DNA of 36,393 nt from an uncultured Clostridia bacterium (GTDB lineage Bacteria; Bacillota; Clostridia; TANB77; UBA1234), in the NCBI GenBank assembly GCA_947164995.1, contig CAMUYU010000012.1, forward strand, positions 1-36,393, read 5' to 3'. Each line of letters begins with the position of its first letter. Position 1 is the first letter of the stretch. The notes beneath the pieces were generated by a model. It had not been told where the DNA came from and made no database searches. It saw nothing but the letters and a program-made list of their open reading frames with translations. Shown one piece after another: positions 21,646-30,553 of this stretch. A program made the position numbers and the translations under genes.

Positions 21646-23493
21646 CTATATACTCCAGATTGTTCTATCTGCATCTGATGGCATTACTAAATCTCCTCTT
21701 GGACTTAATCCAACTGTTCCTACTGTTGGTCCATCAGGTACACAGTTTCTCTTAAATTGTTGTGTTATAAATTTCTTTAAAAATACTTTAAGCCACTTCT
21801 CTATTTCTTCTTTTTCTATTTTTCCTTCAAATGCAACAGAAGCTCTATCTAATAAATGTTTTGGTGTGCTTCCATATCTTATAAAATGATATAAGAAGTA
21901 ATCATGTAATTCGTATGGTCCTATTTCACTTTCTGTTTTTTGAGCAATGTCTCCTTGTTCATCTGGTGGTAATAATTCAGGGCTTATTGGTGTTTTTGAA
22001 ATATCTAATAATGCAGGGTTTCCTGTTCTTTGTGCTTCAAATTTTAGCATGCGCATTATAAGTGTTTTTGGTAAGTTAGCATTAATTCCATACATGCTCA
22101 TGTGATCTCCGTTATATGTGCACCAGCCAAGTGCAAGCTCTGACATATCTCCTGTTCCAAGCACAAATCCATTTTCCATATTTGCAACATCCATCAAGAT
22201 TTGTGTTCTTTCTCTTGCTTGTGCATTTTCGTAAGTTATACTTCTATCATCTTCTGGAAGTCCTATATCTTTATAGTGCTGTATACATGAATCTTTTATA
22301 CTAATATCTCTTAAATCTACATCATAATATTTTGCAAGTCCTACTGCATTGTTATATGTTCTACCACTTGTTCCAAAACCTGGCATTGTTATTGCTACTA
22401 TATGCTTGTTATCTAATCCTAATTTTTTATATGCTCTATCGGCAACTATTAAAGCAAGTGTAGAATCTGAGCCACCGCTTAACCCTAGTACTACTTTACA
22501 GTTTCCTAGTTGTTTTATTCTTCTTGCAAGCGCTGAAGATTGAAGTTCTAATATTTCATCTACTCTTTCTGCAAGTTTATCTGGTTGCTCTGGAATAAAC
22601 GGAAATGGATCTAGTTCTTTTTGTGCTTGCTTTTCTTTTGAATCTAATGGTGTGCGATAGTTTTCTACTACTCCATTTTCTTTATCTATTTCAACTGATT
22701 CTTCATTTAGTTTTATATCTCCATAAATTAATGTGCTTTCAAAAGAAAACTTCTTTCCTTCACACATTACTTTTCCATCATCTACAATTAATGAATAACC
22801 TGAGTACACACTATTTGAAGATGACTCATTTATACCAGGCATTAAATATACATACCCTATTCCATTATCAAAAGAAAGTGTTCTTGCTTCTTGTTTAACT
22901 TTAGTTGTTTTAGAGGCAACGTCATTTGCAGAGGTCATGTTTAGGCAAACATATACAACTATGTTTTCAGGATTTAAATATTCAATTATTGTTTCGCTTA
23001 ATGTAATTGCAAAAGCAGCATTTTCATTGTTTGGAACTTTAAATACATTTCTATCAAATGTAAGCTCTGTTCCAAATACATTAAATGTTTTTTCATATAG
23101 TTCTGAGCCACTATTAAACCATCTATATTCTTGACGGGTTAGATTTTTCTTTGGAACTATTCCAATTATTGCTCCTTTATGAATCAACAACGCAACATTA
23201 TATAGCTTGCCACTAATCTTTGCTGGTGTACCCAATACTAATATGCTTTCTATTTCTTTTGTTGATTCACAAATTTTAGAAATAGCTTTTTCGGTTTCTT
23301 CCATCAAAATCTTTTGATTAAACAAATCTCCACAACTTGCTCCCGTAAGGCTTAGTTCTGGTGTTGCAACTACTTCTATTCCCTTTTGATTTGCTTCATT
23401 TAATTTTTCAATTATTTTTTCTGAGTTAAAAATTGGGTTTGCAAGTTTTATTTCTGGAACTAGTGCTCCAACTCTAACATATTCTTCTGCCAT
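21646..23493 (-). CDS. nadE: Glutamine-dependent NAD+ synthetase
   Basis: 615 aa, the long two-domain form. The N-terminal nitrilase-type glutaminase domain (1-290) has the catalytic Glu in VVATPELSLTGAS, Lys in VPKKNLTRQEYRW and Cys in VVYVCLNMTSAN. The C-terminal synthetase has the pyrophosphate loop VVLGLSGGSDSTLAL and the GTGDMSELALGWCTYNGD and SISPELLP-type segments. It amidates deamido-NAD using glutamine and ATP. ATG 23493 has GGAGGA upstream; the gene begins 13 nt after pncB. All catalytic residues are present, so it should accept glutamine rather than needing free ammonia. Confidence 0.95.
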   Translation of the reverse strand: MAEEYVRVGALVPEIKLANPIFNSEKIIEKLNEANQKGIEVVATPELSLTGASCGDLFNQKILMEETEKAISKICESTKEIESILVLGTPAKISGKLYNVALLIHKGAIIGIVPKKNLTRQEYRWFNSGSELYEKTFNVFGTELTFDRNVFKVPNNENAAFAITLSETIIEYLNPENIVVYVCLNMTSANDVASKTTKVKQEARTLSFDNGIGYVYLMPGINESSSNSVYSGYSLIVDDGKVMCEGKKFSFESTLIYGDIKLNEESVEIDKENGVVENYRTPLDSKEKQAQKELDPFPFIPEQPDKLAERVDEILELQSSALARRIKQLGNCKVVLGLSGGSDSTLALIVADRAYKKLGLDNKHIVAITMPGFGTSGRTYNNAVGLAKYYDVDLRDISIKDSCIQHYKDIGLPEDDRSITYENAQARERTQILMDVANMENGFVLGTGDMSELALGWCTYNGDHMSMYGINANLPKTLIMRMLKFEAQRTGNPALLDISKTPISPELLPPDEQGDIAQKTESEIGPYELHDYFLYHFIRYGSTPKHLLDRASVAFEGKIEKEEIEKWLKVFLKKFITQQFKRNCVPDGPTVGTVGLSPRGDLVMPSDADRTIWSI

Positions 23494-23506
23494 ATATTCC
23501 TCCAAA

Positions 23507-24940
23507 TTACTTCAAATTTTTTGCTTCTAAAATCATATTCTTTTTAAGGTTAAGTAATTTTTCACTATAATCCACATAGTGCTTATGTGGCATTTCTATT
23601 CTTCTTACTTCTGGGTAAATTGTTTGCATTTGTTCATTGCAATAATCTCTTTTTTCAAATATTGTTGGATCTTTGTAAATTAAATTACCATTTTCAAATA
23701 TCTTTTCTCTTAAGTTTCTTACAGTGTAATTTCTTACTCTTAATTGGTTTGTTTCATTTTCTGGGTCTATTAATAAGTATTCATCTTCAGGTATATATTC
23801 ATCATGAAGCGCTACTAAATCGCCAACTGCATATCCTGTTTTGTTATCGTAAAATCTATATAAGTTTTTAAAACCTGGGTTTATTGTTTTAATTGCATCA
23901 CTACTTACTTTTATCTTTGGAACTATTTCACCTTCGCTTATTATTGCAACGTTTTTATACACACAACCAACACGTGCATTGTCAGGTACTACGATATTAT
24001 CTCCAAGTCCAATTGAATCCATTACTGCACCTTGTCTAATTAATGATGCAAGTGTTTCTGGTTTTAAACCATTAGATAATGAAATTTTTACATCCGGAAG
24101 ACCTGCTTCTATAAACATTCTCTTTGCTTCTTTAGAAAGGTATGCCAAGTCTCCTGAATCTATTCTAACTCCTTTTAGTGTGTATCCATTTGGAATCAAA
24201 TATTCTTTTGCAATTTTAATTGCATTTGGGACTCCGCTTCTTAATGTATCGTATGTATCTACTAGTAATACACAATTATTTGGATATGTTTTTGCAAAGT
24301 TTAAAAATGCTTCATATTCTGAATTTGCTTCGGTTACCAAACTATGTGCCATTGTACCCATTGCAAGCATACCATATTTTTCTGCAGCCATTACGTTTGA
24401 TGTTCCTACTGCTCCTCCAATGATTGCACATTTACTTGCTTCTACTGCAGCATCTGGTCCAAATGCTCTTCTTGCACCAAATTCCATTACTCCTACTTCT
24501 TTTGTAATTTCTACTATTCTTCTTGTAGCAGTTGCATAACAAATACTTGCATTTAAATATGATAATAATGCTGTTTCAATAATTTGTGCTTCAATTATTG
24601 GTGCTACTACAGTTACTATTGGTTCGTTTCTAAATACAGGTGTTCCATCAGGTACAGCATATATATCTCCAGTAAATTTAAAGTCCGATAAATAGTTTAA
24701 AAAATCTTCTGTAAATAAATTTAAACTTCTTAGATAAGCTATATTTTCGTTTGTAAATTTTAAATTTTGTATGTATTCAATTATATTATCTAAGCCAGCC
24801 ATTATGCCATATCCAGCATTTACTGGTTCTTTTCTAAAGAATGCATCAAAGATTGCAACTTTTTCTCTTTCTCCCGAATTAAAATATACTTGTGCCATTG
24901 TTAATTCATATAAATCTGTCATCATTGTTTTGTTTTCCAT
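23507..24940 (-). CDS. pncB: Nicotinate phosphoribosyltransferase
   Basis: 477 aa. It makes nicotinate mononucleotide from nicotinate and PRPP, the entry to the Preiss-Handler pathway. Family features: MMTDLYELTMAQVYFNSG at the N terminus, FDAFFRKEPVNAGYGIMAG, MEFGARRAFGPDAA, GTMAHSLV with the conserved His, VLLVDTYDT and VRIDSGDLAYLSKE. ATG 24940 has GAGGGG upstream. As with the acyl-CoA ligase, this ribosome site directly follows a terminator T-run (24965-24998). It heads pncB-nadE-nadD. Confidence 0.94.
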   Translation of the reverse strand: MENKTMMTDLYELTMAQVYFNSGEREKVAIFDAFFRKEPVNAGYGIMAGLDNIIEYIQNLKFTNENIAYLRSLNLFTEDFLNYLSDFKFTGDIYAVPDGTPVFRNEPIVTVVAPIIEAQIIETALLSYLNASICYATATRRIVEITKEVGVMEFGARRAFGPDAAVEASKCAIIGGAVGTSNVMAAEKYGMLAMGTMAHSLVTEANSEYEAFLNFAKTYPNNCVLLVDTYDTLRSGVPNAIKIAKEYLIPNGYTLKGVRIDSGDLAYLSKEAKRMFIEAGLPDVKISLSNGLKPETLASLIRQGAVMDSIGLGDNIVVPDNARVGCVYKNVAIISEGEIVPKIKVSSDAIKTINPGFKNLYRFYDNKTGYAVGDLVALHDEYIPEDEYLLIDPENETNQLRVRNYTVRNLREKIFENGNLIYKDPTIFEKRDYCNEQMQTIYPEVRRIEMPHKHYVDYSEKLLNLKKNMILEAKNLK

Positions 24941-24955
24941 ATAACCACACCCCTC

Positions 24956-24998
24956 AAAAAAATAACATTCCAAAATATTTATAATAATTTTGGAATGT
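24956..24998 (-). terminator. Terminator after map, abutting the pncB ribosome site
   Basis: A 12-bp stem ACATTCCAAAAT / ATTTTGGAATGT (24965-24976, 24987-24998) with a 10-nt loop, then on the minus strand TATTTTTTT running into GAGGGG of pncB. It ends the adk-map unit or acts as a pncB attenuator. Confidence 0.75.
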
Positions 24999-25030
24999 CA
25001 TCACCTCTTTTTAAAAATTTATTATTACGA

Positions 25031-25795
25031 TTAGTCGTTTGTTAATATTACTGGTCCATTTTTTGTAATTGCAACTGTATTTTCATAGTGTGCGCCTAGC
25101 ATACCATCTTCTGTAATAATAGACCATCCATCATCTGATTCCATGATATATCTTTCACCTTGGCATACCATTGGTTCTATTGCAAGTACCATACCCTCTT
25201 GAATTCTAGGACCTTTTCCCGGCTTTCCAAAATTTGGAATTCCTGGTTCTTCATGCATTGAAATACCTACCCCATGTCCTTGAAATTCTCTTAATACTGA
25301 GAATCCATTTTTTTCAACATACTCTTGAATGGCATGTGAAATATCTGAAATACGATTTCCGACTTTTGCAAATTTTAATCCTTCAAAGAAACTTTGTTTT
25401 GTAACTTCAATTAATCTTACCGCTTCTTTATCTTTTGGCTCTCCTACTATAAATGTACGTGCAGCATCTGCAAAGTAGCCATCCTTGTCTGCTACTATAT
25501 CTACTTTTACTACATCGCCATTTTTCAAAACTCTTTCAGTAGGAATTCCATGAATTATTTCATCATTTACAGATACACAACAACACGCTGGAAATGGAAT
25601 TTCATCTCCTTCTGCAAAGCCTTTGCATGAAGGATTGTATCCATTTGCAACTATTAAATCTTCTGCAGCTTTATCTACGTCTTTTGTAGTTGCTCCTTCA
25701 ACGCATGCTTCTTCTGCAGCTTTAAGTGCAAGATAAACAATGTGACCTGCTTCTTTTATTTTTTTAATTTCTCTTTCTGATTTTAGTACTATCAT
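25031..25795 (-). CDS. map: Methionine aminopeptidase, type I
   Basis: 254 aa. It removes the initiator Met from new proteins. The five metal ligands are visible: Asp in VVKVDIVADKDGYFADAART (two), His in QGHGVGISMHEEPGI, Glu in MVLAIEPMV and Glu in AHYENTVAI. ATG 25795 has AAAGGA upstream. It lies 47 nt after adk as in most Firmicutes, but the usual downstream infA-rpmJ-rpsM genes are absent: a terminator and pncB follow instead. Confidence 0.95.
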   Translation of the reverse strand: MIVLKSEREIKKIKEAGHIVYLALKAAEEACVEGATTKDVDKAAEDLIVANGYNPSCKGFAEGDEIPFPACCCVSVNDEIIHGIPTERVLKNGDVVKVDIVADKDGYFADAARTFIVGEPKDKEAVRLIEVTKQSFFEGLKFAKVGNRISDISHAIQEYVEKNGFSVLREFQGHGVGISMHEEPGIPNFGKPGKGPRIQEGMVLAIEPMVCQGERYIMESDDGWSIITEDGMLGAHYENTVAITKNGPVILTND

Positions 25796-25842
25796 TTAAT
25801 ATGTCCTTTCAAAGTATGGAGCACAAAGTGCCCCGCTACGTT

Positions 25843-26499
25843 CTATGAGTTTAGTGCGGCTCTCACAAGTTCTACTGTATCTTGAAATACTTTTTGTCCT
25901 TGAACTTTTTTAAGAATGCCAACTTCTTCATAGTATTTAATAAGTGGTTCTGTTTGTTCATGATAAACTCTTAGTCTCTTGCTAACAGTTTCTTCATTAT
26001 CGTCATCTCTAACGAATAATGGTGAACCACATTTATCACAAATGTTTTCTTTCTTTGGTGGATTATCGCTTATGTTGTATATTGCTTTACAATTTGGATT
26101 TGAGCACGTTCTTCTATTTAATGCTCTATTCATTATTTCGCTATCATCAACATCTATATATATGACAGCATCTATTTCAGATTCTTTTGCTTTTAGAAAA
26201 TACGACAAAGCTTGTGCTTGAGATAGTGTACGTGGAAATCCATCTAGTAAAAATCCATTCTCTACACAATCTGGTTCTTCTAATCTATTCTTAAGTAAAT
26301 CTATTACTAGTTCATCAGGAACTAGTTCTCCTTTGTCCATATATTCTTTTGCTTTCTTTCCTAGTGCTGTACCTTCTTTAATGTTTTTTCTGAAAATATC
26401 TCCAGTTGAAATATGTGGTATGTTATAAAATTTTGCTATCCATTGGCATTGACTGCCTTTACCACTTCCTGGTGCTCCCAAAATAATAATTCTTTTCAT
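25843..26499 (-). CDS. adk: Adenylate kinase, zinc-binding LID form
   Basis: 218 aa. It converts AMP plus ATP to two ADP. P-loop GAPGSGKGSQ (8-17), AMP-binding region ISTGDIFRKNI, DGFPRTLSQAQAL, and a long LID with four cysteines (RRTCSNPNCKAIYN, ICDKCGSPLF) that bind zinc, as in Gram-positive adenylate kinases. ATG 26499 was chosen for GGAGG upstream; eight earlier codons are not family-like. It follows a single-TM protein gene by 24 nt instead of secY. Confidence 0.95.
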   Translation of the reverse strand: MKRIIILGAPGSGKGSQCQWIAKFYNIPHISTGDIFRKNIKEGTALGKKAKEYMDKGELVPDELVIDLLKNRLEEPDCVENGFLLDGFPRTLSQAQALSYFLKAKESEIDAVIYIDVDDSEIMNRALNRRTCSNPNCKAIYNISDNPPKKENICDKCGSPLFVRDDDNEETVSKRLRVYHEQTEPLIKYYEEVGILKKVQGQKVFQDTVELVRAALNS

Positions 26500-26523
26500 C
26501 TCTTGCCTCCTTAGAGAACACAT

Positions 26524-27267
26524 TTACTTCTTTAAATACTCACTGTATAAACTTCTTGCTCTTGTATATACATCTTGTAAATCTGTTTCATCAAGTATCA
26601 TTTCTTCACCTGATTCTATATTTGCTTCATCGTAAATTTCTCCAACATCTTCGCCAACTTTTTCTATAAGTGTTTCATTTACAATGTAGTATTTGGTTTT
26701 AAAGCCTGTTCCAGCACCTTCAACTACATATAATACTAAGTTGCCATCTTCATCATAATGGAATTGTTGACTATCTAGAAAATCTGATGCAGGAATAATG
26801 TATATCATTGAGCCTGCTATTTGAATAGTTGTACTTGTTGTTGATGTATTTAGTAATTCAAATAACTCTTTATATTTTGAACCAACTACTTCTTCGCCGA
26901 CTTTATCTTGAATTGTGTTAGTAACGTTAGCACCAACATTTCTTTGCTCTATAAGTTTTATGCTATCTATTAGTGCTTCTTTGGTAGAAAAAGTTTCAGA
27001 CCTTGGCAAGGCTGGTTCTTCTTCGCCACTTTCTTGCGCAGTTTCACCACTGATTATAACTATTGTAGTTTCATCAGCTGGAATCATTGGCTCTTTTTTA
27101 TCTTCTGTTTTTGGACTAATTACATCGTCTTTGTTGACTACTGTAACTTCCACTTCTTCTGGATGATTATTTTTATAACGTCTACTTTCTTTAATTAGAA
27201 AGTATGTTCCTCCAATAACTATTGAAATAACTAATACTGTAACTATGAATCTAAGAAACTTTTTCAT
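26524..27267 (-). CDS. Hypothetical membrane-anchored protein (247 aa)
   Basis: One N-terminal membrane anchor (about 5-25, FLRFIVTVLVISIVIGGTYF), a short positive stop KESRRYKNN, then an acidic, Thr/Glu-rich linker (about 40-90) and an extracytoplasmic domain with LIEQRNVGANVTNTIQ, KYKELFELLNTSTTSTTIQI and FHYDEDGNLVLYVVEGAG. The topology suggests that the C terminus is outside the cell. No known family. It is the first gene of the unit with adk and map, with a good promoter at 27312-27340, so it co-drives two essential genes. Confidence 0.65.
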   Translation of the reverse strand: MKKFLRFIVTVLVISIVIGGTYFLIKESRRYKNNHPEEVEVTVVNKDDVISPKTEDKKEPMIPADETTIVIISGETAQESGEEEPALPRSETFSTKEALIDSIKLIEQRNVGANVTNTIQDKVGEEVVGSKYKELFELLNTSTTSTTIQIAGSMIYIIPASDFLDSQQFHYDEDGNLVLYVVEGAGTGFKTKYYIVNETLIEKVGEDVGEIYDEANIESGEEMILDETDLQDVYTRARSLYSEYLKK

Positions 27268-27311
27268 AAAAGCCTCTCTCCTTTCATCTTTCGTACTACT
27301 AATTCGACATT

Positions 27312-27340
27312 ATTTTATCATAAAGGCGTGCAAGTTACAA
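27312..27340 (-). promoter_or_regulatory. Promoter of the membrane protein-adk-map operon
   Basis: The minus strand has TTGTAA (27340-27335), 17 nt, TAAAAT (27317-27312), with an extended-10 TGA. It is about 45 nt upstream of the 247-aa gene. Confidence 0.6.
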
Positions 27341-27363
27341 TAATTTTAAGCCACAAAAAAAGT

Positions 27364-27396
27364 AATGCGAACTTAGTTTTTTACCAAGTTCGCATT
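27364..27396 (-). terminator. Terminator of the 242-aa gene
   Basis: An 11-bp stem AATGCGAACTT / AAGTTCGCATT with an 11-nt loop and, on the minus strand, ACTTTTTTTG. It separates the 242-aa gene from the adk operon. Confidence 0.85.
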
Positions 27397-27407
27397 TATT
27401 ATTTTAC

Positions 27408-28136
27408 TTATTTTTTCTTAAATAAACCACCTAATAATCCTTTTTTACCTTTTTTTCTATAGTCTTCTAAAACTCCAAGTTCTGCATACTTTTCTATTAA
27501 CTCATCAAATGGTCTTTTTTGGTCATCTTCTCTATACATTTCTTCAAATGTATAATCTGAATTTTCTCTATCCATAGCAAATTTTCTCCATTCACTTAGC
27601 TCTGGTAAAACTAGGTTATTTGCTATCTGATCTGAAGTATAAACCATTCCATTTGGATTAAATTTTATAGAATAGTTTGGATTTGGTCTAAATTTGTTAG
27701 TCAATAAATTATATATTCCATAGATGAAATTATATGGCACTATGTTGTCATGTTTTTGCGTATAAACATCATATTTATCTCTTATAAGTATTGGAATTGG
27801 AATATTAGGTTCTCCATTTGCATTTGTTCCTTCTAGTATTCCAAGTGGAATTTTTACAACGAATACATTTTCAAATCTGTTTTTTGATGCGTATTCTTTA
27901 ACAGCTTTATCCATACTTGGATTCATTGAGTCTCTTTCATATTTTAACATTGATGAGCCTAAATAATTTGAACCCAAAAGAACTATCCCAATTTCGGCTA
28001 TTGGTCTTAAGTCTGTAGCATTTGTTCCATAGAAATAAAATGCATGGTGACTATCATATTTTATTTGATCATTTTTATTTACTTCTCCAACTTTTTTTAC
28101 TTCAACATCTTCATCAATTTCAATTTCAACTTTCAT
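27408..28136 (-). CDS. Hypothetical protein (242 aa) with basic C-terminal tail
   Basis: A soluble protein. The acidic N terminus MKVEIEIDEDVEVKKVGEVN is followed by HHAFYFYGTNATDLRPIAEI, a region VFVVKIPLGILEGTNANGEP, and NPNYSIKFNPNGMVYTSDQI. The last 16 residues are a basic amphipathic tail (RKKGKKGLLGGLFKKK) that could contact membrane or nucleic acid. I do not recognise the family. ATG 28136 has GAGGAG upstream. It is a single-gene unit bounded by terminators on both sides. Confidence 0.6.
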   Translation of the reverse strand: MKVEIEIDEDVEVKKVGEVNKNDQIKYDSHHAFYFYGTNATDLRPIAEIGIVLLGSNYLGSSMLKYERDSMNPSMDKAVKEYASKNRFENVFVVKIPLGILEGTNANGEPNIPIPILIRDKYDVYTQKHDNIVPYNFIYGIYNLLTNKFRPNPNYSIKFNPNGMVYTSDQIANNLVLPELSEWRKFAMDRENSDYTFEEMYREDDQKRPFDELIEKYAELGVLEDYRKKGKKGLLGGLFKKK

Positions 28137-28275
28137 ATTTCAAAACTCCTCATTGTTTTTTTGCCATTTAAATATAATTATGGCATCTTACAAGTATAAG
28201 GATATCATTTTTTATACATATATATGCTAATTTGTGTTTTATTTAATATTTTTGAAATATATCGTTAATAAAAAA

Positions 28276-28291
28276 AGAGCCTTTCGGCTCT
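28276..28291 (-). terminator. Terminator of the 262-aa gene
   Basis: A compact stem AGAGCC-TTTC-GGCTCT followed on the minus strand by TTTTTTATT. Confidence 0.8.
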
Positions 28292-28297
28292 CTTATT

Positions 28298-29086
28298 TTA
28301 ATCATCAAGTTCTTTTCCATGGTTTTTAATATCAGATAATGTTATTGCATTTTTACTGTTCTCTCTTGCATCTATGGCTGCTTCTTCTAAAGATTTTGCT
28401 TTGCTTTCTGATAATAGTTTTGCCATATCAAAACCTAATGCTTTGGCCTGCTCTTTTGTTATTTGAAGAACTATATCTTCATCTTTCCTACCTTGTTCTT
28501 CTAATTCTTTAACCTTTTTTTCAATTAATTCATTATATAGCGGATTTTGTATTAAATCTTCAAACTTTAAATCAGATGGTTTTATTGGTAATCCTGGATG
28601 CAAAGTAAATAGAACTTCACCAATTCCATCTTCTGGCCCAAGTATAAGAGTTGTTTTTTCTTCATCTTTAGCTTCAACTTGTGATGATGTACAAACATCA
28701 AATTTACCTGTTCCTGCATGAGCAATAGTTAAATATAATGGACTATCCTCTGGCAAATCATCTAAATTTCTAATACCATTTTTGCCTGGCAATTCTACAC
28801 TATAGTACGTACAGATTGGAATGCCTGCACCTTCTTCTGGTATAAATTCTGATAACTCTTTATCATCATCCAAAATAGCTCTTATGATATCTTCTTCCGC
28901 CATTTCTTCAAACCAAGATCCTGCACTGATTCCACTAACACGTTGGCTTAATGTTGATAATAAATAATTTGTATCACCAAATTTAATTTCTATTGTTCTT
29001 TTTAATGCATCTAATAATCTTTTCTTTTTTTCATCTTTAACATTACTATAACTTTCCAATAGTTTTAATATTGCTTCTTCACTCAT
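28298..29086 (-). CDS. Hypothetical protein (262 aa)
   Basis: Soluble and acidic. The N-terminal helices (EEAILKLLESYSNVKDEKKK) are followed by a conserved-looking centre: GAGIPICTYYSVELPGKNGI, LYLTIAHAGTGKFDVCTSSQ, TTLILGPEDGIGEVLFTLHP, then GLPIKPSDL. The GP..G..LFT.HPG.P string looks like a real domain, but I cannot name it. The C-terminal helices are charged. ATG 29086 has AAGGGGGA upstream; eleven earlier codons are not credible. It lies between the secY terminator and another isolated gene, forming a single-gene unit. Confidence 0.6.
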   Translation of the reverse strand: MSEEAILKLLESYSNVKDEKKKRLLDALKRTIEIKFGDTNYLLSTLSQRVSGISAGSWFEEMAEEDIIRAILDDDKELSEFIPEEGAGIPICTYYSVELPGKNGIRNLDDLPEDSPLYLTIAHAGTGKFDVCTSSQVEAKDEEKTTLILGPEDGIGEVLFTLHPGLPIKPSDLKFEDLIQNPLYNELIEKKVKELEEQGRKDEDIVLQITKEQAKALGFDMAKLLSESKAKSLEEAAIDARENSKNAITLSDIKNHGKELDD

Positions 29087-29184
29087 AACTATTCCCCCTT
29101 GTCCTTTGTGCCACATCATATAACAATTATACTATTTATTCAAATTTATGTCAACTTTGATAAAAATCAACTAGAACATAAAAA

Positions 29185-29208
29185 AACGAGAGTCTTTCGA
29201 CTCTCGTT
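29185..29208 (-). terminator. Terminator of the ribosomal/secY operon
   Basis: A perfect 10-bp stem AACGAGAGTC / GACTCTCGTT with a TTTC loop and, on the minus strand, a T-run (GTTTTTTATG). It lies 14 nt past the secY stop, so secY is the last gene of the operon here. Confidence 0.88.
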
Positions 29209-29221
29209 GGTATTATTAGTA

Positions 29222-30553
29222 TTAGTCTAAGAAGCCTTTGTAGTTTCTTACTACCATTTGTGCTTCTAATTGTTTGATTGTTTCTAGTGCAACTGATACA
29301 ACGATTAGGATAGCTGTACCACCAAATGAAATTCCAAGTCCACTGAATGAACTTAGAATTGGGATAATAGCTATTATTCCTAAAAAGATTGAACCAAATC
29401 CTGAAACATATTTTAAAATATTTGATAAATAATCTGCTGTTGGTTTTCCAGCTCTAATACCTGGAACGAAACCACCATTCTTTTTAAGATTATTTGCAAC
29501 TTCTGTTGTATTGAATACCATCTTTGTATAGAAGTATGTAAACACTGCAATCAATACTAAGTATAAGACTACGTGTGCAATTCCTTCTCCCCAATATTGA
29601 GTATTGTTTTGAATACTTGTGAATGCAAACACTCTATATATAACAGCCCAAAAATCTGTTTCTTGTAGGATGTTTGGATTGATTAATTGAATAATCATTG
29701 CTGGGAATTGCATAAATGACATTGCAAAGATGATTGGCATAACACCAGCCATAACAAGTTTGATAGGAATGTTTGTGTTTTGACCACCATACATTTTTCT
29801 ACCAACTACTCTTTTTGCATATTGTACTGGTACTCTTCTTTCTGATTCTGTAACGTATACTACTGAACCAATTATAAGGATTGCACCAATTACAATAGCA
29901 ATAAGCTCAACTAGTCCTAATGGACTAAATACTCCTGATGGTACTACAAGTGCTTGCCATAATGTTGAAGCAGCTCTTGGAAGACCAACTACGATACCTG
30001 CAAAGATAAGTAGTGATGAACCATTTGCAATACCATGTTGAGTAATTTTATCAGCGATCCACATAAGTAATGTAGAACCTGTTGTTAATGTCATAACAAA
30101 CATAAATGGAATTAAATAACCTTCACCTAGGAATACTCCATAGTTTCTAAATGTCATGTAAATTCCAAATGCTTCAACTGCTGCTAGGATAGCTGCTAAA
30201 TATTTTGTGTAATCATTTAGCTTTTGTCTACCCATCTCTCCTTCTTTTTGTAATTCTTCTAATTGAGGAATTGCAACTGTAAGAAGTTGAATAACAATTG
30301 ATGATGTGATGTATGGTCCAATTGACATAGCAAATATTGCTAATTGTCCGAATGCGCTACCTGAAATAATGTTTACCATATTTAAGATACCGCTATTCAT
30401 GAAAGCTCCTATTTGAGAAGCTAATGCTGAACCATCAACACCTGGAGCTGTAATGTTTGCTCCTAATCTAAATAATACAAGTAAGAATAATGTCCATAAC
30501 ATTTTCTTTCTTAAATCTTTAACTTTCCAAGCTTCTAGAAGTGTTTTTAACAA
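29222..30553 (-). CDS. secY: Preprotein translocase subunit SecY
   Basis: 443 aa, ten membrane segments, full length. It forms the SecYEG channel for protein export. Family features: LLEAWKVKDLRKKMLWTLFL at the N terminus, NMVNIISGSAFGQLAIFAMS and GPYITSSIVIQLL (plug and lateral gate), TGSTLLMWIADKITQHGIAN, RRVPVQYAKR (cytosolic C4 loop) and KKNGGFVPGIRAGKPTADYL (C5 loop). It starts at TTG 30553, immediately after the rplO stop, with GAGGTG inside the end of rplO. Confidence 0.97.
   Translation of the reverse strand: MLKTLLEAWKVKDLRKKMLWTLFLLVLFRLGANITAPGVDGSALASQIGAFMNSGILNMVNIISGSAFGQLAIFAMSIGPYITSSIVIQLLTVAIPQLEELQKEGEMGRQKLNDYTKYLAAILAAVEAFGIYMTFRNYGVFLGEGYLIPFMFVMTLTTGSTLLMWIADKITQHGIANGSSLLIFAGIVVGLPRAASTLWQALVVPSGVFSPLGLVELIAIVIGAILIIGSVVYVTESERRVPVQYAKRVVGRKMYGGQNTNIPIKLVMAGVMPIIFAMSFMQFPAMIIQLINPNILQETDFWAVIYRVFAFTSIQNNTQYWGEGIAHVVLYLVLIAVFTYFYTKMVFNTTEVANNLKKNGGFVPGIRAGKPTADYLSNILKYVSGFGSIFLGIIAIIPILSSFSGLGISFGGTAILIVVSVALETIKQLEAQMVVRNYKGFLD

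Noticed and set aside
24956-25012. Leader peptide MTFQNYYKYFGMLFF through the pncB hairpin
   Set aside because: The AGAGGTG directly abuts the ATG, too close for normal initiation. Kept only as a remark in the attenuator finding.
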